From contig CAPEBR010000012.1 of assembly GCA_948602995.1 (NCBI GenBank), positions 54,933 through 118,932 of the forward strand: a stretch of DNA of 64,000 nt, in the 5' to 3' direction. The position numbers and the translations under genes were made by a program. The notes under the pieces are model-generated. The model ran no database searches and was not told the origin of the DNA. It saw only the letters and a list, made by a program, of their open reading frames with translations. This DNA is from an uncultured Dorea sp. (GTDB lineage: Bacteria > Bacillota > Clostridia > Lachnospirales > Lachnospiraceae). Of the stretch, positions 16,335 through 23,580 are shown one piece after another (the stretch's first letter is position 1; each line of letters opens with the position of its first letter).

Positions 16335-16514
16335 AGTTTTGTTTTATGTGTGGAAGGTTTCGAACACACGCGCCTTAGCGGGTAACAAAGAGATCCGGCG
16401 GATGTCTTTGTTATCTTCCCATAACGCCGGGAATCGGCGGCAAGCCCCGTAAGACCTTGGTTTTTGCAGGCTTGCAATGAATGAAAGTATAGCATGGTTT
16501 TCACTTAAAATTAA
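16335..16514 (-). promoter_or_regulatory. Orphan second preQ1-I leader with promoter
   Basis: This region repeats the queT leader on the same strand. It holds TTAATT (16509-16514), a 17-base gap and TATACT (16486-16491), the GCAAGCC/GGCTTGC stem and CGCCG-ATTCC-CGGCG hairpin, then the aptamer stem GTGTG/CACAC with loop TTCGAAACCTTC and tail ATAAAACAAAAC (16335-16370). An extra hairpin (GTAACAAAGAGATCC / GGATGTCTTTGTTATC-like arms) is inserted before the aptamer. No gene follows: a terminator lies 40-70 bases downstream, then the mobile element end. Without the element, the orphan leader would lie in tandem upstream of the queT leader. Confidence 0.7.
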
Positions 16515-16523
16515 GTTTTGCCC

Positions 16524-16574
16524 GAATTTTAAATGGATTTGCGAAGGTTACTGGTCACGGAGTGAACAGTAACC
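16524..16574 (+). repeat. Dispersed repeat family B, partial copy
   Basis: Contains the AAATGGATTTGCGAAGG box and the GTTACTGGTCACGG...GTGAACAGTAAC hairpin seen in fuller copies at 17578-17714 and 58552-58706. Confidence 0.7.
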
Positions 16575-16707
16575 CCATGACGGAGCGATAGCAGAAATTT
16601 GATAGCGATAGACTTGAAGAATCAGATGATTCGTGATAAGATGATAGGAACAGATAGAATGCAGAGATTGATGCCTGCACTATTTTATGAAGCCGGGGGA
16701 ATTTACG

Positions 16708-17574
16708 ATGAGAAGGATAGCGGTAGTAACAGACAGTAACAGCGGCCTTACAAAGGCGGAAGCGGCAGAGTATGGGATTTATATACTGCCCATGACATTT
16801 TTTGTGGATGGAAAGGAGTGTTTGGAGGGAGTTTCCCTGAGAGAGGAGGAGTTTTTTGACAGTATGCGCAGCGGATATACGGTCAGCACGACACAGCCGA
16901 CCCCGGGAGAGCTCTCGGATCTGTGGGAAGAGCTTCTTGAAACACATGATGCAATTGTGCATATTCCTATGTCAAAGGCGCTCAGCGGAGGATATTCTTC
17001 AGCAGTGATGTTAAGCGAGGATTATGATGGACGTGTGCAGGTGGCGGACAGCCGCAGGATATCAGTGACCCAGGCTTCGGCGGCGATCGAGGCTGCACGC
17101 CTTGCAGATGAAGGACTGTCTGCTGCGGATATAAAGGGGAGGCTTGAAGAGATGTCGCTTGAAGCATCCATCTATATCACGGTGGACACGCTGGAATACT
17201 TAAAGAGAGGCGGGAGAATCCGCAGCGCGGAGGCACTGGCAGGAGAGATCCTTGGCATTCGCCCGGTAATACAGATTAAAGGGGGCCTTTTGGAACCTTA
17301 CTGCAAGGTGCGCGGACGCAAACGTGCGAAAAAGGAGATGGAGGATGCAATCCTTGGCGATGCAAAGGCCCTGATGGATAAATATGGAGAAGAGCAGACA
17401 GAGCTTTATATTGCCCATGCAGATGCAGAGAAAGAGACATCAGAGTGGAAGGAACGGATTGAAGGCCTCTTTCCCGGAAAGAAGATACATATGGCCAGGC
17501 TTCCGCTAAGCATCTGCTGCCATGTAGGGCCCGGGACGATTGGAGTGGGCGTCTGCGTAAGCAGAAGAATGTGA
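16708..17574 (+). CDS. DegV family fatty-acid-binding protein
   Basis: The 288-residue protein has the DegV signature: VVTDSNSGLTKAEAAEYGI at the N-terminus, MTFFVDG, the lipid-contacting TSQPT-type motif here STTQPTPGEL, then HIPMSKALSGGYSSAVM and VDTLEYLKRGGRI. DegV/FakB proteins bind a fatty acid and, in FakB, present it to the kinase FakA for phosphorylation. No FakA gene is nearby. ATG at 16708 is preferred because GGGGG lies seven bases upstream. Flanked on both sides by family B repeats. Confidence 0.9.
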   Translation: MRRIAVVTDSNSGLTKAEAAEYGIYILPMTFFVDGKECLEGVSLREEEFFDSMRSGYTVSTTQPTPGELSDLWEELLETHDAIVHIPMSKALSGGYSSAVMLSEDYDGRVQVADSRRISVTQASAAIEAARLADEGLSAADIKGRLEEMSLEASIYITVDTLEYLKRGGRIRSAEALAGEILGIRPVIQIKGGLLEPYCKVRGRKRAKKEMEDAILGDAKALMDKYGEEQTELYIAHADAEKETSEWKERIEGLFPGKKIHMARLPLSICCHVGPGTIGVGVCVSRRM

Positions 17575-17577
17575 AAA

Positions 17578-17714
17578 GTTACTGTTCACACAGGTCTGTG
17601 CATTTACTGCACAGACCTGTAAGAAAGTGATTCAGGTGTGAGCAAATCCCATTCGCGGAGCGAATTTCAGATGGATTTGCGAAGGTTACTGGTCGCGGAG
17701 TGAACAGTAACTGT
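17578..17714 (+). repeat. Dispersed repeat family B, full copy
   Basis: Three hairpins follow in order: ACAGGTCTGTGC-ATTTACT-GCACAGACCTGT (17590-17620), CAAATCC...GGATTTG around a CATTCGCGGAGCGAAT inner stem, and GTTACTGGTC...GAACAGTAAC. The copy at 58552-58706 has the same order on the other strand. Confidence 0.8.
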
Positions 17715-17731
17715 GAAAAAATAATGCAGAA

Positions 17732-17797
17732 AAGACTTGCTTTTTGCCTGTAAGTGTGATACGCTTACAGAGCGAATGGAAGTAGGTCTTTTTTTTA
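17732..17797 (+). terminator. Possible terminator before ribosomal genes
   Basis: AAGACTTGCTT and an imperfect complement ending GGTCTT enclose an inner CTGTAAG/CTTACAG hairpin and are followed by eight T. Confidence 0.55.
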
Positions 17798-17883
17798 TGC
17801 CTAAATTTGACGGTCCCGCAAGCCGTCAGGCAACCGTTAACATGAAAGAATCGTAAGAAGTAAAATGAAACGAGGTGGAAGTT

Positions 17884-18033
17884 GTGCGTACAAGAATCAC
17901 GTTAGAATGTACAGAATGCAAGCAGCGTAACTACAACACGACCAAGGATAAGAAGGCGCATCCGGCACGTATGGAGACAAAGAAGTACTGCAAGTTCTGT
18001 AGAACACACACATTGCACAAGGAAACAAAATAG
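17884..18033 (+). CDS. rpmG: 50S ribosomal protein L33
   Basis: The 49-residue protein reads VRTRITLECTECKQRNYNT at the start (GTG initiator after GAGGTGGAAG) and has four Cys in two pairs (CTEC, CKFC), so it is the zinc-binding C+ form of L33. It heads the secE-nusG cluster, 24 bases before secE. Confidence 0.95.
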   Translation: MRTRITLECTECKQRNYNTTKDKKAHPARMETKKYCKFCRTHTLHKETK

Positions 18034-18057
18034 CCGTATAAAAGGAGTGTGAAGGTT

Positions 18058-18264
18058 ATGAGTGAAAAGGCTCAGAAAAAAAGCACGTCCGGCTGGTTTA
18101 AAGAACTGGAGAGAGAGTTCAAAAAGATTATCTGGCCGGATAAATTGACACTTGCGAAGCAGACGGCAGCAGTTGTTTCTGTATCTGTAGTATTAGGAGC
18201 GATTATTGCATTGATCGATTTCCTTGTTCAGAACGGCGTTGACATCCTGATCAACCTGGGCTGA
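18058..18264 (+). CDS. secE: Preprotein translocase subunit SecE
   Basis: The 68-residue protein has an amphipathic segment (GWFKELEREFKKIIWPDKLTL, split around KKIIWP) and a single transmembrane helix (VVSVSVVLGAIIALIDFLV). It stabilises SecY in the plasma membrane. ATG at 18058 is correctly spaced from AAGGAG; a GTG at 18049 is too close to it. The gene lies in the conserved order rpmG-secE-nusG. Confidence 0.95.
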   Translation: MSEKAQKKSTSGWFKELEREFKKIIWPDKLTLAKQTAAVVSVSVVLGAIIALIDFLVQNGVDILINLG

Positions 18265-18293
18265 TGAAACTTTCGGACAGGAAAGGTGAGTTT

Positions 18294-18809
18294 ATGTCAG
18301 AGGCAAAATGGTATGTGGTTCATACCTATTCCGGGTATGAAAACAAGGTAAAAGCCAACATTGATAAGACAATCGAGAACAGGCATCTGGAGGAACAGAT
18401 CCTTGAAGTTCGGGTTCCTATGCAGGATGTGGTGGAGCTTAAGAACGGCGTTCAGAAGGCAGTCCAGAAAAAGATGTTCCCAGGCTATGTGCTCATTCAT
18501 ATGATTATGAATGACGATACATGGTATGTTGTGCGTAATACAAGAGGAGTTACAGGCTTTGTAGGCCCCGGCAGCAAACCGGTACCGCTTACAGCGGCAG
18601 AGATGGCGCCGCTTGGAATTAAGCAGGAGAATATCATTGTGGACTTTGAAGAGGGCGATACCGTTCAGGTGATTGCCGGTGCATGGGCAGATACGGTCGG
18701 CGTGGTTCAGGCCATGAATGTGCAGAAGCAGAGCCTTACAATCAATGTAGAGCTGTTCGGCCGCGAAACGCCGGTAGAAATCAGTTTCGCAGAAGTAAAA
18801 AAAGTGTAA
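18294..18809 (+). CDS. nusG: Transcription termination/antitermination protein NusG
   Basis: The 171-residue protein has an NGN domain (WYVVHTYSGYENKVKANID, MFPGYVLIHM, VRNTRGVTGFVG) and a C-terminal KOW domain (FEEGDTVQVIAGAWADTVG). It binds the RNA polymerase clamp and couples transcription to translation or Rho. ATG at 18294 follows GGAAAGGTG; an upstream ATG overlapping secE (18264) would add ten atypical residues. Confidence 0.95.
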   Translation: MSEAKWYVVHTYSGYENKVKANIDKTIENRHLEEQILEVRVPMQDVVELKNGVQKAVQKKMFPGYVLIHMIMNDDTWYVVRNTRGVTGFVGPGSKPVPLTAAEMAPLGIKQENIIVDFEEGDTVQVIAGAWADTVGVVQAMNVQKQSLTINVELFGRETPVEISFAEVKKV

Positions 18810-18816
18810 TGATTAA

Positions 18817-18849
18817 GTGGGAGGGGCAAAGGAACCCCGGAAGCACCAC
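18817..18849 (+). promoter_or_regulatory. L1-binding-type leader before rplK
   Basis: GTGG-GA-GGGG ... CCCC-GGAAGCA-CCAC forms two stems separated by an asymmetric loop, the form of L1 binding sites in rRNA and mRNA. It sits just before the AAGGAGG of rplK, so L1 could repress translation. Inference from structure and the known L1 autoregulation of rplKA in bacteria. Confidence 0.65.
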
Positions 18850-18864
18850 AAGGAGGTAATGAAA

Positions 18865-19290
18865 ATGGCAAAAAAAGTACAAGGTTATATTAAGTTACAG
18901 ATCCCGGCAGGGAAAGCAACTCCGGCGCCGCCGGTTGGACCTGCTCTCGGACAGCACGGTGTGAATATCGTTGAATTTACAAAGCAGTTCAATGCAAGGA
19001 CCGCAGACCAGGGAGATATGATCATTCCAGTAGTCATCACCGTTTATAGTGACAGAAGCTTCAGCTTTATTACAAAGACGCCGCCGGCAGCAGTTCTGAT
19101 CAAGAAGGCCTGCAACATTAAATCCGGTTCAGGCGTGCCGAATAAAACAAAGGTAGCAACGATCACAAAGGATCAGGTACGCGAGATCGCTGAGCTTAAA
19201 ATGCCGGATCTGAACGCTGCAAGTGTTGAGGCGGCCATGAGCATGATCGAAGGCACCTGCCGTTCTATGGGTGTAAAGGTAGCTGAATAG
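18865..19290 (+). CDS. rplK: 50S ribosomal protein L11
   Basis: The 141-residue protein has the canonical length and sequence (MAKKVQGYIKLQIPAGKATP, PPVGPALGQHGVNI, KTPPAAVLIKKA). It binds the 23S GTPase-associated region. ATG at 18865 has AAGGAGG eight bases upstream; longer frames are not real. Confidence 0.97.
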   Translation: MAKKVQGYIKLQIPAGKATPAPPVGPALGQHGVNIVEFTKQFNARTADQGDMIIPVVITVYSDRSFSFITKTPPAAVLIKKACNIKSGSGVPNKTKVATITKDQVREIAELKMPDLNAASVEAAMSMIEGTCRSMGVKVAE

Positions 19291-19298
19291 TATATCAA

Positions 19299-19325
19299 GT
19301 GGGAGGGGTATCCCGACATTACCAC
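19299..19325 (+). promoter_or_regulatory. L1-binding-type leader before rplA
   Basis: GTGG-GA-GGG-GTAT-CCC-GACATTA-CCAC has the same two-stem form as the site before rplK and again lies just upstream of AAGGAGG. A second L1 site would let L1 control its own gene separately. Confidence 0.65.
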
Positions 19326-19341
19326 AAGGAGGTTTATTTAG

Positions 19342-20034
19342 ATGAAAAGAGGAAAGAAATATGTTGAAGCTGCGAAAGCAATTGACAGAGGAACACTCTA
19401 TGATGTTGCACAGGCAGTAGCATTAGTAAAAAAGACTGCAGTAGCAAAATTTGATGAGACGGTCGAGGCTCACGTGAGAACAGGCTGTGACGGACGTCAC
19501 GCTGACCAGCAGATCCGTGGTGCGGTTGTGCTTCCGCACGGAACAGGCAAGAAGGTCCGCATTCTTGTATTTGCAAAGGATGCAAAGGCAGAGGAGGCAA
19601 AGGCTGCCGGAGCAGATTATGTGGGCGGAGATGAGCTGATCCCGAAGATCCAGAAGGAAAACTGGTTTGAGTTCGACGTAGTAGTTGCAACGCCGGATAT
19701 GATGGGTGTCGTAGGACGTCTCGGACGTGTACTTGGACCGAAGGGTCTTATGCCGAACCCGAAGGCCGGTACAGTAACAATGGACGTCACAAAGGCGATC
19801 CAGGAGATTAAAGCCGGTAAGATCGAGTACAGACTCGATAAGACCAATATTATCCATGTGCCGTTAGGTAAAGCATCCTTTACAGAGGAACAGCTTACGG
19901 ACAACTTCCAGACGCTAATTGATGCAATTAACAAAGCAAGACCGGCAGCGGTAAAGGGACAGTTCTTAAAGAGTGTTGTCCTCACATCTACAATGGGACC
20001 GAGTGTCAAGATTAATCCGATGAGATTATCCTGA
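19342..20034 (+). CDS. rplA: 50S ribosomal protein L1
   Basis: The 230-residue protein has full length and family blocks (FDETVEAHVRTGCDGRHADQ, GPKGLMPNPKAGTVT, KAGKIEYRLDKTNIIHVPLG). It builds the L1 stalk and probably represses its operon through the two leader stems upstream. Ribosome binding site AAGGAGG. Confidence 0.97.
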   Translation: MKRGKKYVEAAKAIDRGTLYDVAQAVALVKKTAVAKFDETVEAHVRTGCDGRHADQQIRGAVVLPHGTGKKVRILVFAKDAKAEEAKAAGADYVGGDELIPKIQKENWFEFDVVVATPDMMGVVGRLGRVLGPKGLMPNPKAGTVTMDVTKAIQEIKAGKIEYRLDKTNIIHVPLGKASFTEEQLTDNFQTLIDAINKARPAAVKGQFLKSVVLTSTMGPSVKINPMRLS

Positions 20035-20043
20035 TCTTTGTTA

Positions 20044-20072
20044 TTGACATTGAAAATATATAATGCTATAAT
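20044..20072 (+). promoter_or_regulatory. rplJL promoter
   Basis: TTGACA (20044-20049), 17 bases, TATAAT (20067-20072): a perfect consensus promoter. Confidence 0.93.
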
Positions 20073-20078
20073 AGCAAA

Positions 20079-20206
20079 GCAATGACTGCCAGAGACAGCA
20101 GGTGCACATAAGTGCGTAAGTTCCCAGAGACGCCTGCCGAGGAAAGTTGAATTCGATTATTTTGAATTAATAATCCCTTTATGTCTTTTGGCACAGAGGG
20201 ATTTTT
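20079..20206 (+). promoter_or_regulatory. Ribosomal protein L10 leader with terminator
   Basis: The transcript carries the L10 leader features (AATGACTGCCAGAGACAGCA then GTTCCCAGAGACGCCTGCCG), a known structure to which L10(L12)4 binds. It is followed by AATCCCT/AGGGATT with a T-run (20172-20206). Binding of excess L10 should favour the terminator. Confidence 0.85.
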
Positions 20207-20293
20207 GTATAACATCCTTTAGCAGTCAGAACGACAGCGGCAGTGGAATCATCCGGACTGTTGCTGACAAATATATAAGGAGGTGTACCATTC

Positions 20294-20857
20294 GTGGCAA
20301 AAGTTGAATTAAAGCAGCCGGTTGTACAGGCAATCGCAGAAGACGTAAAAGACGCAGCGGCCGTTGTACTGGTAGATTATCGCGGACTTACTGTTGCGCA
20401 GGACACAGCGCTTCGTAAACAGTTAAGAGAAGCAGGCATCATCTACAAGGTTTGTAAAAACACAATGATGAAGAGAGCCTTTGAAGGAACAGAGTTTGCA
20501 GCTTTAGACGAGTATTTGGAAGGCCCGAGCGCACTTGCAGTTTCCAAAGATGACGCGACCGCTCCGGCAAGAATCCTCGCGAAGTTTGCGAAGGATGCGA
20601 AGGCGCTTGAGTTAAAGGCAGGCGTGGTCGAAGGCGAAGCGTACGACCAGGCAGGTCTGCAGGCACTTGCAGCAATTCCGTCAAGAGAAGAGCTATTATC
20701 CAAGCTCCTTGGAAGCCTGCAGTCACCAATTACCAACCTTGCACGTGTCCTTAACCAGATTGCGGAGCAGGGAGGAGCAGAGAATTGCCAGCCGGCAGAA
20801 GCAGCAGAAGCATCTGCGGAGGCTCCGGCAGAAGCAGCAGAGACGCCGGCTGAGTAA
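20294..20857 (+). CDS. rplJ: 50S ribosomal protein L10
   Basis: The 187-residue protein starts at GTG behind AAGGAGG and has the L10 blocks VVLVDYRGLTVAQDTALRKQ, YKVCKNTMMKRAFEG and AAIPSREELLSKLLGS. It anchors L12 dimers. The tail (about 20 residues of Ala, Glu and Pro) is an acidic extension beyond the usual ~165 residues, as in several clostridia. Confidence 0.97.
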   Translation: MAKVELKQPVVQAIAEDVKDAAAVVLVDYRGLTVAQDTALRKQLREAGIIYKVCKNTMMKRAFEGTEFAALDEYLEGPSALAVSKDDATAPARILAKFAKDAKALELKAGVVEGEAYDQAGLQALAAIPSREELLSKLLGSLQSPITNLARVLNQIAEQGGAENCQPAEAAEASAEAPAEAAETPAE

Positions 20858-20992
20858 GGAAGCTTTCCGTACCGGTGGATGTGCATTTGTGCAAAGATGA
20901 TATGCGCTGCAGGCCGGAATGCCTGGCGCGGTGGATTCGGCTAAACCGGATTCATGATTATTATGAGAAATATTTTATAGGAGGAAAATAAA

Positions 20993-21367
20993 ATGGCAAA
21001 GTTGACAACAGCTGAGTTTATTGATGCAATCAAAGAGTTATCAGTATTAGAGTTAAATGATCTGGTAAAAGCATGTGAAGAAGAGTTTGGTGTATCTGCA
21101 GCAGCAGGTGTAGTAGTCGCAGCAGCAGGCGGAGAGGCAGCTGCAGCAGAGGAGAAGGATGAGTTCGATGTTGAGTTAGTATCAGCTGGTTCTTCCAAGG
21201 TTAAGGTTATCAAGGTTGTACGTGAGATTACAGGTCTTGGACTGAAGGAAGCTAAGGCAGTAGTTGACGGTGCTCCGAAGGTAGTAAAAGAAGCAGTTTC
21301 CAAGGCAGAGGCTGAGGAGCTTAAGGCTAAGCTTGAGGCTGAAGGTGCAGAGGTTAATCTGAAATAA
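20993..21367 (+). CDS. rplL: 50S ribosomal protein L7/L12
   Basis: The 124-residue protein has the N-terminal dimer region (KLTTAEFIDAIKELSVLELN), an Ala-rich hinge and the C-terminal domain (KVKVIKVVREITGLGLKEAK, VDGAPKVVKEAVSKAEAEE). Ribosome binding site GGAGG lies 8 bases upstream. L10 leader upstream controls both genes. Confidence 0.97.
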   Translation: MAKLTTAEFIDAIKELSVLELNDLVKACEEEFGVSAAAGVVVAAAGGEAAAAEEKDEFDVELVSAGSSKVKVIKVVREITGLGLKEAKAVVDGAPKVVKEAVSKAEAEELKAKLEAEGAEVNLK

Positions 21368-21440
21368 TTGACCGGGGACTGTTTTTATAGCATCCTGCGC
21401 GGATGAATGAAAAAGTGTGAACTGTAATTTATAATTATAC

Positions 21441-21473
21441 AAAGGAACAGCCGTTTATTACGGCTGTTCCTTT
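21441..21473. terminator. Bidirectional terminator between rplL and kinase gene
   Basis: AAAGGAACAGCCG and CGGCTGTTCCTTT pair perfectly. The convergent kinase gene stops inside the hairpin. Confidence 0.85.
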
Positions 21474-22795
21474 GCGTTTAAAAGCAGGAAGGCCTTGAAT
21501 ACATTATCCTGGTATTCAAAGCGGGGGATTCCGTTATATTTTTCGGTGACATGTAGTACAGAAGAGATGCCGAGACCTTTCCGGTTCTTTTCCTTTGAGG
21601 AAAGGAAGGAGCCGTCCCTGGCACGCAGCACTGCGCCTTCATAGCTATTTTCAGTCATAATTACAAGAGTGAGCCGTCCATGCAGGGTCATTTTAAGGGA
21701 GATGAACTTGTCTGATGATTTCATGCGCCTGCATGCCTCGATTGCATTTTCCAGGAAATTACCCAGTATAATACACAGATCAGTACTGGAAAACGGGTGA
21801 TCCTCTGGAATGCTGATAAGGAAGGAGACGGAGATCCTTTCATCCTTTGCCTGGCTGTGGTAATGGCACAACAATGCATTGACTGAAGGGTCATCGCAGT
21901 AGTTTTCAGGCAGTGAGGGGACATGGTCAGACAGCTCTTGGAGATAGGCTTCGATTTCTTCGTTTCTGTTATTCTTCAAGAGACCTCTTAGCGCCATGAC
22001 ATGATGCCGTGTATCGTGGCGCATGCGCCGGACTTGTTCCATATGGCTCTGAAGGCTTTCCAGCTGCTTCTGCTGTGCGGTAATCTGGGTTTCTGACAAC
22101 TGCAGCGCTTCCTTGAGACGGGCATTCTGACTGATGTCAATGATCATTCGCAGAAGGATTCCGTTAGTGGAAAATGTCAGAAGCGTCCACAATGGAGGGA
22201 TGAAGTAGAATTCATTCCCGGGAAAAAAGGAAAGATTTGCAATATTTGGCGATACAAGGAGTGTGTGAATTACAGTATTGCATATGGGTATGACCCACAG
22301 GATCTGCCATGTATTAAGGGCAAACGTGCATTCAAGCGCCGGGAGAAGAAGCTTTTTGAAAAATTGATATATGGCATAAAAGGAAAACAGTGTGACAATA
22401 AATGTTGTGCCGGCAAATTGAAGGCTGGAGATGTTGGGAAGCCTCTTTGCGCATGTGAAGTACAGGAACAGGGAAATGAGACGGACGTTTTCCGCGTAGC
22501 ATTTCGCTGCAGAGACAATGAATACCCCCTGCCAGAAGGTAAAGTCCGCAATGCCGCAGAAAATAGCGGTACCGACAAAGATAAGCGGCACCGAAAACAG
22601 TGTCCGGCTCAGAGAGGACGTGATCAAGACTGCAAAGGCATAGGATCCAAGAACAGAGATTATGGAAAAAAGAACTATACTAGCAACTAACCTGGGAATG
22701 GCAGGTGCAATAATGTGTTTTCTAAAAGTAAGATAAAGGAGCACAAAGCATGGAACCGTATAGAGTATGGTATTGAGGGTATATGCCAGTGTCAT
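21458..22795 (-). CDS. AgrC/GHKL-type sensor histidine kinase
   Basis: The 445-residue protein has an N-terminal membrane domain of about six to seven helices (to residue ~225), a coiled-coil (LSETQITAQQKQLESLQSHM), and a GHKL kinase domain. The phosphoacceptor is the His in MRHDTRHHVMALRG; the N box is ILGNFLENAIEACR and the G box KGLGISSVLHV. Such kinases often sense peptide signals. It overlaps its LytTR response regulator by four bases and comes second in the operon. No AgrB or AgrD-like gene is seen near it, so the signal is unknown. Confidence 0.9.
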   Translation of the reverse strand: MTLAYTLNTILYTVPCFVLLYLTFRKHIIAPAIPRLVASIVLFSIISVLGSYAFAVLITSSLSRTLFSVPLIFVGTAIFCGIADFTFWQGVFIVSAAKCYAENVRLISLFLYFTCAKRLPNISSLQFAGTTFIVTLFSFYAIYQFFKKLLLPALECTFALNTWQILWVIPICNTVIHTLLVSPNIANLSFFPGNEFYFIPPLWTLLTFSTNGILLRMIIDISQNARLKEALQLSETQITAQQKQLESLQSHMEQVRRMRHDTRHHVMALRGLLKNNRNEEIEAYLQELSDHVPSLPENYCDDPSVNALLCHYHSQAKDERISVSFLISIPEDHPFSSTDLCIILGNFLENAIEACRRMKSSDKFISLKMTLHGRLTLVIMTENSYEGAVLRARDGSFLSSKEKNRKGLGISSVLHVTEKYNGIPRFEYQDNVFKAFLLLNAKEQP

Positions 22796-23520
22796 AAGGT
22801 GGTTCCTCCGTTAACGTAATCAAAGATATAGTTGGCGTATGCCTGCGTAATCTCCTGTTTTCTTGCCTTAGCAATGGGCAGGCGTTCTCCGTTGTTAAGG
22901 ATAAAGTCGGAGCTGTCAAAAGATTCAATATAATCCATGTTAACCATACAGTTCCGGTAGCACCAGAGGAACTGCGGATAGGGATCCAGCATTGGTGCAA
23001 ATTCGCCGAAAGACATGTAAGAACGGATCTGACATGTACTTGTATGGATCTGAATATAATGGTTGTGATAATCCGTATATATAATATCAGAAATAAGAAC
23101 ACGGGTATAGTGGCGTCCCTCTTTTAGCTCTATATAGTGCGCAAACTTTGCTGCCACTTTTTCATAACGGTTACACGCTTCTGTGAGAAGCTCATAAGTA
23201 TAGGGCTTTACAAGGTAGTCCAGTGCCTGGAGCCGGAATGCTTTTACGGCATAATCTTTGCTGGCAGTGGTAAAAATGATCTGACACTTCGGATGCTTTT
23301 CACGGAGCTTCTGGGCAACCTGGATTCCTGAGGCCTGCTGCATATAGATATCTAGAAATACAAGGTCATAGGCTGTACGGTTTGCTGAACGTAAAAATGC
23401 AAGTTCACTAATGAACTTTTCAATATGCACGTGTATTCGGCGTTCCTGGCAATAACGGCATATGTAATCGAAAAGTACTTCAAGATCATCGCGGGAATCG
23501 TCTATTAATGCTATTGTCAT
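22792..23520 (-). CDS. LytTR-family response regulator
   Basis: The 242-residue protein has a receiver domain (TIALIDDSRDDLEVLFDYI at the N-terminus, phosphoacceptor Asp in LVFLDIYMQQASG, switch LVKPY) and a C-terminal LytTR DNA-binding domain (TRVLISDIIYTDYHNHYIQI, then LPIAKARKQE). It is first in the operon with the AgrC-type kinase; a preceding palindrome separates it from the hybrid kinase gene. LytTR regulators often bind direct repeats upstream of targets; none is obvious here. Confidence 0.92.
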   Translation of the reverse strand: MTIALIDDSRDDLEVLFDYICRYCQERRIHVHIEKFISELAFLRSANRTAYDLVFLDIYMQQASGIQVAQKLREKHPKCQIIFTTASKDYAVKAFRLQALDYLVKPYTYELLTEACNRYEKVAAKFAHYIELKEGRHYTRVLISDIIYTDYHNHYIQIHTSTCQIRSYMSFGEFAPMLDPYPQFLWCYRNCMVNMDYIESFDSSDFILNNGERLPIAKARKQEITQAYANYIFDYVNGGTTL

Positions 23521-23553
23521 GGCTGTCCTCCTAAATGGATTTTCGTGTTAGTC

Positions 23554-23580
23554 CTAGAGCGTGTTTGAAACACGCTCTAG
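23554..23580. terminator. 27-bp palindrome at hybrid kinase gene end
   Basis: CTAGAGCGTGTTT-G-AAACACGCTCTAG is a perfect palindrome and includes the stop codon of the kinase gene. Probable transcription stop, although no T-run of note follows. Confidence 0.6.

Noticed and set aside
2022..16476. The duplicated queT leaders as long attachment repeats of the element
   Set aside because: The copies differ by an inserted hairpin and many substitutions, while a shorter fully identical repeat lies on the element side of each; the leaders look like old tandem paralogues.
20044..20293. Possible small ORF in the L10 leader
   Set aside because: Sequence matches the structured L10 leader with terminator; no ORF with ribosome binding site.
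21458..23520. Agr-type peptide quorum sensing locus
   Set aside because: Kinase and LytTR regulator are present but no AgrB-like protease or AgrD-like small peptide gene was found on either side.
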